Of a stretch of 64,000 nt of DNA, positions 9,046-18,757 are shown in pieces. Source of the stretch: Alkalihalobacillus sp. LMS6 (GTDB lineage: Bacteria; Bacillota; Bacilli; Bacillales; Bacillaceae_D); NCBI RefSeq assembly GCF_024362765.1, contig NZ_CP093302.1:1890001-1954000 (forward strand), read 5' to 3'. Made by a program: the position numbers and the translations under genes. Numbering within the stretch: the first letter of the stretch is position 1; each line of letters begins with the position of its first letter. The notes below the pieces were generated by a model that searched no databases, had not been told where the DNA came from, and saw nothing but the letters and a program-made list of their open reading frames with translations.

Positions 9046-10338
9046 TTATGGATATAAACGATTTAATAATCGTGGAAACGCAATCGTTTCTCTTACATGT
9101 TCAATGCCTGACATCCAAGCAACGGTTCGCTCAAGACCTAAACCGAAACCAGAGTGCGGCACGGATCCATATTTACGAAGATCTAAATACCATTGATACG
9201 CTTCTAATGGTAATCCGTGAGCTTCAATTTCCTGTTTTAATAAATCGTAGTCATGGATTCTTTCAGAGCCACCAATAATCTCACCGTATCCTTCAGGCGC
9301 AATGAGATCGGCACATAGGACAACATCATCACGATCTGGAGCCGGCTGCATATAGAACGGTTTTAACGATTTTGGATAATGCGTTATAAATACTGGCTTG
9401 TCATAATGCTCTGCAAGCGCCGTTTCATGTGGCGAACCAAAATCATCGCCCCACACAATGTCATCAAAGCCCTTTTCATGTAAAAGTGCAAGGGCATCAT
9501 CATACTTAATTCGTGGGAATGGTCCTTTAATTGCAGCAAGCTTGTTTTTATCACGTTCAAGAAGATCAAGCTCCAACTCACAGTGGGTTAACACATGCGC
9601 TGCTAAGTGACACACATACGATTCTTGAATATCTAAACTCTCTTCATGCTCCACAAACGCCATCTCTGGTTCAATCATCCAGAATTCAATTAAGTGACGA
9701 CGGGTTTTAGATTTTTCCGCTCGGAATGTTGGTCCAAATGTAAACACACGGTTTAACGCCATTGCACCTGCTTCAGCATAAAGTTGTCCACTTTGCGAAA
9801 GAAACGCGTCTTCGTCAAAGTATTTCGTGTGAAACAATTCCGACGTGCCTTCCGGTGAACTTCCCGTTAAAATAGGCGAGTCTAATTTTGTAAACCCATT
9901 TGCAAAAAAGTACTCGTACGTTGCTTTAATAATTTCGTTACGGATTTTCATGACCGCATGCTGTTTTTTTGAACGAATCCATAAATGGCGGTTATCCATT
10001 AAAAATTCTGTTCCATGCGCTTTCGGTGTAATCGGATACCCTTCTGCTTCGTGAATGACTTGAAGATCTGTTACGGTTAATTCGTAGCCGAATGCAGATC
10101 GATCGTCTTCACGAACAACTCCTGTCACATAGAGCGATGTTTCTTGCGTTAAGCTTTTTGCTTTTTGAAACAGCGCTTCTTCTACATCGGCTTTCACAAC
10201 GACACCTTGCATAAAGCCTGTTCCATCTCGAAGTTGTAAGAACGCAATTTTTCCGCTCGAGCGTTTGTTAGCGAGCCACGCTCCAATTGTCACTTCTTGT
10301 TCTACAAATTGACCCACCTGGGCAATGGTTGTTTTCAA
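9046..10338 (-). CDS. asnS: Asparagine--tRNA ligase
   Basis: This class IIb aminoacyl-tRNA synthetase attaches Asn to tRNA-Asn. It has an N-terminal OB-fold anticodon-binding domain ([20 protein letters not shown]), motif 2 [11 protein letters not shown] and motif 3 [10 protein letters not shown]. The start chosen is TTG at 10338, with AGGAGG 9 bases upstream, giving 430 residues, which equals B. subtilis AsnS; the upstream ATG would add 17 residues not found in the family. It follows ypmB directly; the aspB gene found between them in B. subtilis is absent. It ends at its own terminator. Confidence 0.97.
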   Translation of the reverse strand: MKTTIAQVGQFVEQEVTIGAWLANKRSSGKIAFLQLRDGTGFMQGVVVKADVEEALFQKAKSLTQETSLYVTGVVREDDRSAFGYELTVTDLQVIHEAEGYPITPKAHGTEFLMDNRHLWIRSKKQHAVMKIRNEIIKATYEYFFANGFTKLDSPILTGSSPEGTSELFHTKYFDEDAFLSQSGQLYAEAGAMALNRVFTFGPTFRAEKSKTRRHLIEFWMIEPEMAFVEHEESLDIQESYVCHLAAHVLTHCELELDLLERDKNKLAAIKGPFPRIKYDDALALLHEKGFDDIVWGDDFGSPHETALAEHYDKPVFITHYPKSLKPFYMQPAPDRDDVVLCADLIAPEGYGEIIGGSERIHDYDLLKQEIEAHGLPLEAYQWYLDLRKYGSVPHSGFGLGLERTVAWMSGIEHVRETIAFPRLLNRLYP

Positions 10339-10427
10339 ATCCTTCAGTCCTCCTGAACGTACAATTCTTCCTTTATTTCCGACTAACATTATAACTGAGC
10401 GCTTCTTAAAAGTCGATAGTACGCCTT

Positions 10428-10922
10428 TTAAGGCGCTGTATGAATGCTGTAACTTTTTAAATACTCACCTGTTTCAAATAATGTGTAATAAAATACTCGT
10501 GAACCATTTGTTACGTACGTGAATTCATACACTGGTTGTCCATTTTCAATACCAAGTTGAATGGATTCAAACGACGATACATTTAACTCTTGTGATACAG
10601 TATCAACCATTTCATTTTTTTCTACACCATCTTCTTGGTTAAATAGATAATATTCTTCTGTTTCTTCCCAATTTTGGTTCATAAATAACAGTTGATGTTC
10701 GTTTTCTTCATTCACGCCTGTTAAGACCCAATAGCTTTCTCCACCATGATAATAGGAAACGTCATCCACTTGCGCTAACAAATCTTCGCTTAACGCAAGT
10801 GATGCACCATCTTCTGCTTCTGCTAACAAAGGAGATCGAATCGTTTGGTACAGCCAAATGCTTAACCCACTTACGAGAAAAATCCCCGCTATTAAAGCAA
10901 TATAAATGCCTTTACGTCTCAT
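10428..10922 (-). CDS. ypmB: YpmB-like membrane-anchored protein
   Basis: This 164-residue protein has one N-terminal membrane anchor (about residues 5-26) and a soluble extracytoplasmic part of the YpmB/DUF5590 type, which resembles a PepSY-like fold with repeated acidic beta segments. Its function is unknown. It sits between ypmA (8 bases upstream) and asnS, the order seen in Bacillus. I assign it by synteny, size and general sequence character. Confidence 0.85.
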   Translation of the reverse strand: MRRKGIYIALIAGIFLVSGLSIWLYQTIRSPLLAEAEDGASLALSEDLLAQVDDVSYYHGGESYWVLTGVNEENEHQLLFMNQNWEETEEYYLFNQEDGVEKNEMVDTVSQELNVSSFESIQLGIENGQPVYEFTYVTNGSRVFYYTLFETGEYLKSYSIHTAP

Positions 10923-10930
10923 AGTTCCCT

Positions 10931-11110
10931 CTACACTTCATAAATGGTAAACACAATTTTTTCTTGATCTTTTTCATCGAGCGCAAACCCAAATGTTAAG
11001 CCTTTGTCTTTTAAAGTACGATTTAATTGATCAACCACCTTATAAAAATCATCAGTACGATCAATCGTAACCGTTGATAAAACTTTCATTTTCGTATCCG
11101 CATTTTCCAT
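10931..11110 (-). CDS. ypmA: YpmA-family small protein (DUF4264)
   Basis: This ORF of 59 codons reads MENADTKMKVLSTVTIDR and ends KIVFTIYEV. It closely resembles B. subtilis YpmA (56 residues), including the central VVDQLNRTLKDKGLTFG region and the FTIYEV-type end. It has no membrane segment and its function is unknown. The initiation context is weak: GAGAGG lies about 14 bases from the ATG. It is the first gene of ypmA-ypmB-asnS. Confidence 0.88.
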   Translation of the reverse strand: MENADTKMKVLSTVTIDRTDDFYKVVDQLNRTLKDKGLTFGFALDEKDQEKIVFTIYEV

Positions 11111-11240
11111 TTTTTCTTCACTCGCCTCTCCACGTTAAAGTATACCAACCAATATCTAGACTTCTCCACAAACATTACTAAACATAGCCTGTCTTCTTCG
11201 TGGCAAAATAGTACTACGCCAGCAGAAGGGGGGCGTTTAT

Positions 11241-11420
11241 ATGGAACAAAACGGCTTAGCCGATTGGTTTCAGCAACATAAGGACGAATGGTCCTTACTT
11301 CGCAGAGGAAACCAAACGTTGGAAGACATATGCTGTTTTCCATTAAAGCAAACAGTGTTTCCTGCTGTCTTTTATCCAACAGCTGCAAGTGCAGAGGATA
11401 TGCAGGCTGAAATCGATTAA
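11241..11420 (+). CDS. Hypothetical 59-residue protein
   Basis: This short plus-strand ORF starts at an ATG with an excellent ribosome binding site (AAGGGGGG, 7 bases upstream) and is followed by two hairpins, the second a clear terminator. The protein begins MEQNGLADWFQQHKDEW and includes CCFPLKQTVFP. It is mostly soluble and I do not recognise its family. It is divergent from ypmA and convergent with mtaD. A 100-codon ORF on the opposite strand overlaps it but lacks a ribosome binding site, so I prefer the plus strand. Confidence 0.6.
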   Translation: MEQNGLADWFQQHKDEWSLLRRGNQTLEDICCFPLKQTVFPAVFYPTAASAEDMQAEID

Positions 11421-11443
11421 AAACCTTCTACCTACACCTCACG

Positions 11444-11495
11444 ACGCTACGTACGGTAGCGTTTTGCTTATCGACAAGGTCGATAAGCTTTTTTT
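11444..11495 (+). terminator. Double hairpin/terminator after the 59-residue ORF
   Basis: The first hairpin is ACGCTAC-gtacg-GTAGCGT (11444-11462). The second, GCTTATCGAC-aag-GTCGATAAGC (11466-11488), is followed by seven T, a strong intrinsic terminator for the plus-strand ORF. It may also block transcription leaving mtaD. Confidence 0.8.
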
Positions 11496-11558
11496 CAAAC
11501 GATCTATGGAGAATGTACCAAAGGAGCTCATGCTTTTCAAGCCAAAGCAGCAAGATCT

Positions 11559-12863
11559 TTATCCTTTTTTTGCTTGAATGTGACGTTTTGCTTCAAACTG
11601 AACTTTTTCTTTATCCATCGTTGTAAACGATTTGTTTTCGTATAGTGGCTTTCCTTGAACGTACATATCGGTTACATCTGTTCCTTTCGCCGAGAAAACG
11701 AGATGGGATACAAGATTTTCTTCCGGTAAAAAGTGAGCTTGATGTGGTGAAAGCATAATAAAATCAGCTTCATGCCCTTCCACTAAAGCACCCACGTTCT
11801 TTTGAAACAAAGCTTTTGCACCATTGACCGTTGTCATTTGTAATCCTTCGTACGTTGTAACTAGATCCGCTTGTTCGTTAACCCCTCGTTGTAGCAAGAC
11901 AGCGAAACGCATTTGCTCAAACAAATCTAAATGGTTATTTGACGCAACAGAATCTGTTCCAAGTGAAACTGGAATGTCATGCTTTAGCATTGACGCTACT
12001 TGCGCGACGCCAGAGCCTAATTTTAAATTGCTCATCGGGTTATGAGAAATCATGGCATTGTGCTTCTGAATGAGTTCAAAATGTTGCTCGTACATATGAA
12101 CACAGTGAGCGAATAACCAGTCTGTACCTTCTAACAAACGTCGCTCTTCTAATAACTCTAACGGATGCATACCATGTTGATCCATATAATCGTGAATTTC
12201 TTTTCTTGTTTCAGCAAGATGCATATGAACAGGCAAATGTTCATTCCGTGCAACTTCTACAATACGTTCAATGTAATCCGGCGGACATGTATATGGCGCG
12301 TGAGGCGCTAACATCGTTTGAATGCGGCCGTTTCCTGCTCCTCGATAAGAAGTCGCAAACGCTAACGACTCGGCTAATTTTTCATCTTGTTCTTCTTTTG
12401 AACAAAGTCCAATAACCGATCGCATTAAAGTAGCACGTAATCCTACCTTTTCAATTTCCTCAGCAAAAGCTGGTAATCCTAGATGATACATATCAACAAA
12501 CGAGGTTGTACCCGACTCAATCATTTCAATCATGCTTACGTCTCTTGCTACTTTTAAAGTCTGTGAATCAAATTGCCGTTCATTCGGCCAGATCGACTGT
12601 TCTAACCAATCTTGTAATGGCTGATCGTCATTTATTCCTCTAAGCAACGACATGCCAGGATGACCGTGGGTATTTACCAATCCTGGCATTAACCATTTTC
12701 CATTCGCATTTATAACAGATGTTGCTTCTTTTTCTTGAGCTGAAGGGTCGCCTGAACGAATCGTTACGATTTCAGTGTGATTAAACCGAATATAGCCGTG
12801 ATCAATCACTGTTTCCTCATGATCCATCGTGATAATTTTTGCATTAAAAATGAGTGTATCCAC
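11559..12863 (-). CDS. mtaD: 5'-methylthioadenosine/S-adenosylhomocysteine deaminase
   Basis: This 434-residue amidohydrolase deaminates methylthioadenosine or S-adenosylhomocysteine to the inosyl forms. Metal ligands are visible in NTHGHPGMSLLRG, HLAET, AHCVH and LGTDSVASNN, and the C-terminal beta-sandwich strand VNGAKAL is present. It starts at GTG with AGGAGG upstream, inside the end of dinG; the dinG TAG and this GTG share one base, so translation is coupled. It is the last gene of the pan-TPR-dinG run. The substrate range is assigned by family; related cytosine and guanine deaminases or atrazine hydrolases are possible but less likely. Confidence 0.88.
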   Translation of the reverse strand: MDTLIFNAKIITMDHEETVIDHGYIRFNHTEIVTIRSGDPSAQEKEATSVINANGKWLMPGLVNTHGHPGMSLLRGINDDQPLQDWLEQSIWPNERQFDSQTLKVARDVSMIEMIESGTTSFVDMYHLGLPAFAEEIEKVGLRATLMRSVIGLCSKEEQDEKLAESLAFATSYRGAGNGRIQTMLAPHAPYTCPPDYIERIVEVARNEHLPVHMHLAETRKEIHDYMDQHGMHPLELLEERRLLEGTDWLFAHCVHMYEQHFELIQKHNAMISHNPMSNLKLGSGVAQVASMLKHDIPVSLGTDSVASNNHLDLFEQMRFAVLLQRGVNEQADLVTTYEGLQMTTVNGAKALFQKNVGALVEGHEADFIMLSPHQAHFLPEENLVSHLVFSAKGTDVTDMYVQGKPLYENKSFTTMDKEKVQFEAKRHIQAKKG

Positions 12864-15664
12864 TATCGTTCCTCCTGATTATTGACATGCTCTTGAAGTA
12901 GCTGCTCAAATTTCCCTTCATAAACCGGTGTTGTCGGCAATGATTCTAAAAACGTTTTTCCATATCGCGTTGTAACAACACGTCTATCAAAAATAAAGAA
13001 ATTGCCGGTGTCAGTCGTTGTTCGAATTAATCGACCAAACCCTTGGCGAAAACGAATAACGGCTTGCGGTAAAGATAGATCTGTGAATGGATTTTCGCCA
13101 TTTTCTTTTGCCGCATTAATTTGCGCACGAGTTAACGGTTGGTTCGGAGGTGAAAACGGCAAACGCACAATAATTAAATGTTCAAGTGCATCACCTGCTA
13201 AGTCAATGCCTTCCCAAAAGCTATTTGTACCAAATAAAATACTCGAACCACTTGTTTGTTTAAATAACTTTAATAAGCGTGATCGTGAACCGCTCGTAAT
13301 CCCCTGACCGATCAGCGTAAAACTATGGTCATCATCTAGATCTTTTACATACTGATAAACTTGTTTAAGCATATCGTAGGACGTAAACAACACGAGTGAC
13401 TTTTTATGTGTCGCATCCGTTAATCGCCACAGTTTAATGGCAACATCTTGAATAAACAATTGATCATTTTGACCTCGAACATCAGGAATATCTGTCGGAA
13501 TAAGCACGTTCAATTGTTTTTCATAAGAAAACGGCGATGCTATTTGCTTCGTTCGCACGCCAAAATCCTCAAGGCCCAAGCGTTTTAACGCATAATCAAA
13601 TGATTGTTTTATTGTTAACGTAGCCGACGTTAGCACGACACTTTTCTTTTTCGCAAAAAATTCATCCGCTAAGCGATCATGAATGCGAATCGGCTTTGCG
13701 TACAAATACGTTGCATTTTTTGCTCCTTTTGGCTCAACTTCAACCCAATACACATAGTCCTCATCGTATTCCAATAACAATTCATACAACTGGGTGATTT
13801 CTTCTTCAAACGAAGCGATGATCGATTTAAAGTTGGCTACAGCTGACTGCTGTTGATAGGCAAGCTCATCATCCGTTTCTTGATTGAGCTGCGTTCGAAA
13901 TTGTTTAAGAATCGATTGACTACTCAGTTGAACCCGCATCGCACATTCTAAAATACCTTGCCAGAGCACGCCTTCTTCGTTAAAACTTTTATACACATAA
14001 CTTACGCGTCCGATATCGGTTGCTTCTGTTTGTCTTTCGTTCACAAAAGCATGGAGCATGCGAAACAACTCTTCCACATCCTCTTTTATTTCTGTTAAAA
14101 CGGTTAAGCTATTTTTCTCCATTTGTACAAATGTCTCATGATGTTGATGTTGGCTGAAAAACTGTAGCAAACGCGATAACGAAAAACCAATGGATAAATG
14201 ATTAACCGACAATCCAAAATAATCAATAGCGGTTTCTTCGAGATGATGGGCTTCGTCAATAACTGCGTGACTATAGGTGGGGATAATGGCTCTTTTTTGA
14301 TGCACATCTGTCATTAACAACGCATGGTTAACAATAATGACATCTGCTTCTTTCGCTACTTTTCGTGAACGATGAAAGAAGCAGCGCGAGAACCAAGGAT
14401 TAAACCGACCTAAATCAGAGGAGGCATCGCTTTGCACTGTGCGCCAAAATAATTGACCACCGCTTGATAAATTTAACTCTTCCACATCACCTGTCGACGT
14501 CTCTAAAAGCCAAATTAGCATTTGTGCTTTTGTTAATTGGACATCATATGATCCGTCTTCACGATCTAAAATCGCCTCTTCAAACTTTCTTAAATCTACA
14601 TAATGCTGCCTTCCTTTTAACACTGCCACGTTTACCGAAATGCCTAACGCTTTTTTTATAAGTTTAAGGTCTTTTTTCAACAATTGCTCTTGTAAAGGGA
14701 TCGAATATGTGGAAAGAACGACCGGCTTTTGAGTCTGTTTTGCGTAGTAAATACTTGGTATTAAATACCCTAATGTTTTGCCTGTACCTGTTCCTGCTTC
14801 AATTAGCGCGTGCGCGTAATCGGTGAATGCGTCATGGACAGCTCTCGCCATTTCCTCTTGACCAACACGGACTTCATAATGCTCGAACTGTCTTGCAAGA
14901 GATCCGTCTTTTGAGAAAAGTTGTTGTTCAAATGCTTCAAATGTACTTGGCAAAGCTTCTTTCTCTTTCTCTTTTTCTTCTTCATCCTGTTGGACTCGTT
15001 TTAAGGCAAGCTGTCTAAACACATCCACTGTCTGATCTTCTTGGTTTACTTCTTTTAAAGCACGGTCTATTCCTTGCTCAATTAAAAAAGCCCAGTCACT
15101 TTTTAAAGACAGCGTTACTTTCTTTAAGACTTGTAACGTAATTAATGGAAGCTGTAAAAGCTTTTTATGTAAGAAGATAAACAGTTCCGCCGTCATTTCA
15201 GCGTCACTGTCGGCTTGGTGAGGCCTTGAATGATCCATATCAAAATAAACGGTTAGATCAGACAATTTATAACTATCTAATGTAGGTAACAAGGCTCGAC
15301 TTAATTCCACCGTATCAAAAGTAAAGCAGGTTGGAAATGAATAGCCAACACGTTCCAACTGCTTCTTTAAAAACCCTTTATCAAACGGAACATTATGCGC
15401 AACAAAATGACTTCCTTCTAAAAATGCAAGGATCTCAACAGCTACTTCTTCAAATGTAGGCGCACCTTTTACATGCTCTTGAGAAATTCCCGTTAACTCG
15501 GTTATAAAAGGTGGAATATCACAAAGCGGATCGACAAACGTTGAAAATCGATCTGTAATTTGATGATCTTCCACCTTTACAGCTCCAATTTGGATAATAC
15601 GTGCTCCCTGATCAGGAGAATTCCCTGTTGTCTCCAAATCAAGCACGACATAAGACTGTGACAC
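12863..15664 (-). CDS. dinG: ATP-dependent helicase/3'-5' exonuclease DinG
   Basis: This 933-residue protein has an N-terminal DEDD exonuclease domain (DLETTG at residues 8-13, HNVPFDKGFL) fused to an XPD-like superfamily 2 helicase with Walker A EAGTGTGKT and the DEAH box VIDEAHHLEE, and C-terminal motifs including GTNSFWEGID and RQGFGRLIR. This is the Firmicute DinG layout. The four-cysteine iron-sulfur domain of E. coli DinG is not seen: only one Cys lies between Walker A and the DEAH box, so exonuclease action may dominate, as in related staphylococcal DinG. It lies 27 bases after the TPR gene and overlaps mtaD. Confidence 0.95.
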   Translation of the reverse strand: MSQSYVVLDLETTGNSPDQGARIIQIGAVKVEDHQITDRFSTFVDPLCDIPPFITELTGISQEHVKGAPTFEEVAVEILAFLEGSHFVAHNVPFDKGFLKKQLERVGYSFPTCFTFDTVELSRALLPTLDSYKLSDLTVYFDMDHSRPHQADSDAEMTAELFIFLHKKLLQLPLITLQVLKKVTLSLKSDWAFLIEQGIDRALKEVNQEDQTVDVFRQLALKRVQQDEEEKEKEKEALPSTFEAFEQQLFSKDGSLARQFEHYEVRVGQEEMARAVHDAFTDYAHALIEAGTGTGKTLGYLIPSIYYAKQTQKPVVLSTYSIPLQEQLLKKDLKLIKKALGISVNVAVLKGRQHYVDLRKFEEAILDREDGSYDVQLTKAQMLIWLLETSTGDVEELNLSSGGQLFWRTVQSDASSDLGRFNPWFSRCFFHRSRKVAKEADVIIVNHALLMTDVHQKRAIIPTYSHAVIDEAHHLEETAIDYFGLSVNHLSIGFSLSRLLQFFSQHQHHETFVQMEKNSLTVLTEIKEDVEELFRMLHAFVNERQTEATDIGRVSYVYKSFNEEGVLWQGILECAMRVQLSSQSILKQFRTQLNQETDDELAYQQQSAVANFKSIIASFEEEITQLYELLLEYDEDYVYWVEVEPKGAKNATYLYAKPIRIHDRLADEFFAKKKSVVLTSATLTIKQSFDYALKRLGLEDFGVRTKQIASPFSYEKQLNVLIPTDIPDVRGQNDQLFIQDVAIKLWRLTDATHKKSLVLFTSYDMLKQVYQYVKDLDDDHSFTLIGQGITSGSRSRLLKLFKQTSGSSILFGTNSFWEGIDLAGDALEHLIIVRLPFSPPNQPLTRAQINAAKENGENPFTDLSLPQAVIRFRQGFGRLIRTTTDTGNFFIFDRRVVTTRYGKTFLESLPTTPVYEGKFEQLLQEHVNNQEER

Positions 15665-15691
15665 TTTTGCACCTCAATTCAAAACCCGGTC

Positions 15692-16618
15692 TTACTTCAT
15701 TATTGCTTGTATCCATTCATACGATTTTTTTGCTTCCGGGTCGGTATGGCTTAGTTCACTCAATAAATGAACGGCTCTTTTATCACCTGATAATGCTTTA
15801 TTCCAAGCAAATCCATGTAGCCAGCGTTGTTCTTTGCCTGATTGTATCATTAAATGCTCATATGCATAACATGCTAGCTCATGTTCGCCAATCCATTCTA
15901 CTAAGTGCGCTACAGCGACTAGCGCTGATTGCTCATGCAAATTTTCAATGACTTGCAAAAATGCTGCCCGAGCTTCTTCTAGTTCACCTGCTTGAACAAG
16001 TGCCAACGCTAACGCGTAAAGGCCATCAACATCTTCTACATGATAAGCATATTGCCGAAAACATGTCGTTGCATATTCGTAATTTCCTAACGTAAAATAG
16101 CAGACCCCTAAATTATACATGAGTTCATGATTTTCTGCTAAGGGTTGCGCTTTTTCTAAATAATGAATAGCCTTCTCCATGTCATGTTGAACAATGGCGA
16201 TCAATCCTAACCCTTTATATGCCAAATGGGTTATTAACGCTGGTGTTTGTAAGAATAACACATATTGAAATTGCGCTTCACTCTCAACTAAATCACTTTG
16301 ATACAAGGAAGCATAGCCGACATACAAACAGCGTATTCCATCCTTTTCCACATGCTCTTCTTGCTTTAATTGCGCACACGCTTCTTGAAACTGGCCTTGA
16401 TCGAATAAAATCGTCCCTTTTGATTGGTATTGATATAAATGCGCTTCCTCTTTGACTTTGCGTTTTAACTCCTGCATCGACTCATCCAGTGATCCCCATG
16501 TGGTCAATAGCAGTTCAACCTTATCCTCTAACGTATCCATTTGTTTCGATTGTTGTTTAAGCGGTAGCGCCCATACTGATTCATATAAGCTGTACCATTC
16601 GTTTAACCATTCTTTCAA
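15692..16618 (-). CDS. TPR-repeat protein
   Basis: This protein of about 308 residues is made of tetratricopeptide-like helical pairs, for example KGTILFDQGQFQEACAQL and LMYNLGVCYFTLGNYEYATTC. It has no signal peptide and probably acts as a cytoplasmic protein-binding scaffold; I cannot name a partner. The start chosen is TTG at 16618, preceded by GGGAGGGG and a run of T; an upstream ATG at 16660 has no ribosome binding site. It sits between panD and dinG. Its ribosome binding site is the 3' arm of a hairpin that looks like a terminator. Confidence 0.8.
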   Translation of the reverse strand: MKEWLNEWYSLYESVWALPLKQQSKQMDTLEDKVELLLTTWGSLDESMQELKRKVKEEAHLYQYQSKGTILFDQGQFQEACAQLKQEEHVEKDGIRCLYVGYASLYQSDLVESEAQFQYVLFLQTPALITHLAYKGLGLIAIVQHDMEKAIHYLEKAQPLAENHELMYNLGVCYFTLGNYEYATTCFRQYAYHVEDVDGLYALALALVQAGELEEARAAFLQVIENLHEQSALVAVAHLVEWIGEHELACYAYEHLMIQSGKEQRWLHGFAWNKALSGDKRAVHLLSELSHTDPEAKKSYEWIQAIMK

Positions 16619-16673
16619 AAAAATCCCCTCCCAGCAATTTGCTCTACTCACAGTTTGCATGTTTACGGGAGGG
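16618..16673 (-). terminator. Terminator-like hairpin overlapping the TPR gene start
   Basis: On the minus strand CCCTCCC (16667-16673) can pair with GGGAGGG (16626-16632) across a 34-base loop that has its own small stem (AGCA/TGCT). A T run follows. The 3' arm is also the Shine-Dalgarno sequence of the TPR gene and the TTG start lies in the T run, so the structure could end pan transcription and hide the ribosome binding site. Confidence 0.45.
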
Positions 16674-16683
16674 AATATTCGAG

Positions 16684-17067
16684 TTATAGGACGGTAGAAG
16701 CTGGTTCTGTTCCTAACATTTCTACAATCGTATTGGTTTCGTCTAAAATCGCCACTTTAGGGGTGTGCGTAAGCGCTTCTTGATTTTCAAGCATGACATA
16801 ACTCAAGATGATGACAACGTCTCCAGGCTGAACTTTTCGTGCAGCAGCACCGTTTAAACAAATTTCTCCTGTACCACGTTTTCCTTTAATAATATACGTT
16901 TCGAAACGCTCACCGTTGTTGTTATTGACGATTTGGACTTTTTCATTCTCAATTAAATCGACGGCATCTAGAAGATCTTCATCAATCGTAATACTGCCAA
17001 CATAATTTAAATTTGATTCAGTTACACGCGCGCGGTGTAATTTTGCTTTCATCATTGTTCTGTACAT
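16684..17067 (-). CDS. panD: Aspartate 1-decarboxylase
   Basis: PanD makes beta-alanine from aspartate for pantothenate. The 127-residue proenzyme carries the self-cleavage site Gly24-Ser25 in [11 protein letters not shown], where Ser25 becomes the pyruvoyl group. Other conserved segments are [21 protein letters not shown] and [12 protein letters not shown]. The ATG overlaps the panC TAA by one base (TAATG), so the genes are coupled. It completes the panB-panC-panD set. Confidence 0.97.
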   Translation of the reverse strand: MYRTMMKAKLHRARVTESNLNYVGSITIDEDLLDAVDLIENEKVQIVNNNNGERFETYIIKGKRGTGEICLNGAAARKVQPGDVVIILSYVMLENQEALTHTPKVAILDETNTIVEMLGTEPASTVL

Positions 17068-17921
17068 TACGCTTCACCTCGGTTGCTAAAGTCAATTTGA
17101 ACATGGTCAATAAGTCGAGCGTGCGAGAACTGGTAAGCAAGAGCTAAAATGATTCGTCCTGTCGCAACCTCTACTTGTTTTAGTGACGGGTATTCATATG
17201 CTTCTATATAGTCAATGGAGCCGCTCGGAATTTGAGCTAACGATACACGGACTAGTTCAATTAACTCTGGAACGTTTCGGTTGTTAGACGCTTTTGCTCG
17301 TTGTAACGCCTTATATAAAAGCGGCGCATACTGTCGTTCTGCTTTTGTTAAATGAACGTTTCTAGAGCTTCGAGCTAGTCCATCTTCTTCTCGAACCGTT
17401 TTACAGCCTACCACCTTTATTGGCATAAAAAACTCATTTACGAGCTGTTTAATAATGGCTAGTTGCTGTGCATCCTTTTTGCCAAAATAAGCGGCTTCCG
17501 GTCGAATAAGCGAGAATAATTTTAACACTACAGTTGCAACGCCATCAAAGTGACCAGGTCTACTTTTTCCACACATGACGTTCGCCCCTTGCTGTACATG
17601 GACAATTTGCGGAAATCCATCTGGATAAATGTCTTCAACCGACGGACAAAAGAGAATGTCACAACCTGCTTCACGGGCTACCTTTTGATCAGCTTCAAGC
17701 TGTCTAGGGTACGTTTCAAAATCTTCATTTGGTCCGAACTGCAGCGGGTTTACAAAAATAGACACAACAACAATTGAATGATTGGCGTTTGCTGCCTCCA
17801 TTAATGATACATGGCCTTCATGCAACGCACCCATTGTTGGCACGAAGCCAATTGAGTGCGTTGGTAAATGAAACGGCTTTAACGCTTGCTGCAATTCTTG
17901 CTTCGTTTTTACAACGATCAT
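17067..17921 (-). CDS. panC: Pantothenate synthetase (pantoate--beta-alanine ligase)
   Basis: PanC joins pantoate and beta-alanine with ATP. The nucleotidyltransferase signature is visible in [13 protein letters not shown], and the substrate loops in [21 protein letters not shown] and GLARSSRN. I chose the ATG at 17921 (284 residues) because GGTGGG precedes it and it overlaps the panB stop as ATGA; the longer ORF adds ten residues not found in the family. It is the middle gene of panBCD. Confidence 0.96.
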   Translation of the reverse strand: MIVVKTKQELQQALKPFHLPTHSIGFVPTMGALHEGHVSLMEAANANHSIVVVSIFVNPLQFGPNEDFETYPRQLEADQKVAREAGCDILFCPSVEDIYPDGFPQIVHVQQGANVMCGKSRPGHFDGVATVVLKLFSLIRPEAAYFGKKDAQQLAIIKQLVNEFFMPIKVVGCKTVREEDGLARSSRNVHLTKAERQYAPLLYKALQRAKASNNRNVPELIELVRVSLAQIPSGSIDYIEAYEYPSLKQVEVATGRIILALAYQFSHARLIDHVQIDFSNRGEA

Positions 17922-18757
17922 TCGCTTTTCCCACCGTATAACGACAACCAATCCGAATCTTTCATCGTATATTGGTGTTGTTCAGTTGGAAAATCTCGTG
18001 CTTTTACTTCTTGGACATACTGTGCCAGACCATCTTGAATCGTATGCGAGATGGTCACATATTGTTTAACAAATTTAGCGACTCGTTCTGATTCATAGCC
18101 AATGACATCGTGGTACACAAGCACTTGACCGTCTGTTTGATTTCCAGCGCCAATTCCAATAATCGGAACTGACAGTTGATTAGACAAAGCTGTGCCGAGT
18201 TGATGCGGGATGCATTCAGCTACGATTGCAAAAGCCCCTGCTTCAGCAATGGCTTTTGCATCAACAAGCAATTGTTCTGCTGTTTCTTGATCTTTACCTT
18301 GAACCGCGTAGCCACCTAGCACGCCAACAGATTGTGGTGTTAAACCGATATGACCGACAACAGGTACACCAGCAGAAACAAGATTTTTTACTGTATCGGC
18401 AATTTCAACGCCACCTTCAAGCTTCACAGCATCGGCCCCAGCTTCTTGCAACAATCGTCTAGCATGATGCGCAGTTTCCGAAAAAGAACTGTGATACGTA
18501 AAAAATGGCAAGTCTGTTACAACAAATGTGTCTCTGGCACCACGTTTTACCGCTTTTGTGTGGAGGACCATATCGTCAACCGTAACAGGTACCGTAGAAT
18601 CGTACCCTAATACAACCATCCCTAAAGAGTCACCGACTAAAATCATATCTACGCCTGCACGTTCTGCAAGCTTAGCTGATGGTGCATCGTAGGCCGTGAG
18701 CATCGCAATTGGTTCTTGCTTCTGTTTCATTTGTAAAAATTGTTTTGTCGTTTTCAT
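17918..18757 (-). CDS. panB: 3-methyl-2-oxobutanoate hydroxymethyltransferase
   Basis: PanB makes ketopantoate from alpha-ketoisovalerate and methylene-tetrahydrofolate, the first committed step to pantothenate. Conserved TIM-barrel segments are [41 protein letters not shown] and VGHIGLTPQ. The ATG at 18757 follows GGAGGC by 7 bases and gives 279 residues; an in-frame ATG 42 bases upstream is poorly placed. It is the first gene of panBCD and is preceded by a structured leader of about 185 bases. Confidence 0.97.
   Translation of the reverse strand: MKTTKQFLQMKQKQEPIAMLTAYDAPSAKLAERAGVDMILVGDSLGMVVLGYDSTVPVTVDDMVLHTKAVKRGARDTFVVTDLPFFTYHSSFSETAHHARRLLQEAGADAVKLEGGVEIADTVKNLVSAGVPVVGHIGLTPQSVGVLGGYAVQGKDQETAEQLLVDAKAIAEAGAFAIVAECIPHQLGTALSNQLSVPIIGIGAGNQTDGQVLVYHDVIGYESERVAKFVKQYVTISHTIQDGLAQYVQEVKARDFPTEQHQYTMKDSDWLSLYGGKSE

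Noticed and set aside
11086-11388. 100-codon minus-strand ORF opposite the 59-codon gene
   Set aside because: It has no ribosome binding site, overlaps the start of ypmA, and the plus strand has a strong start and terminator.
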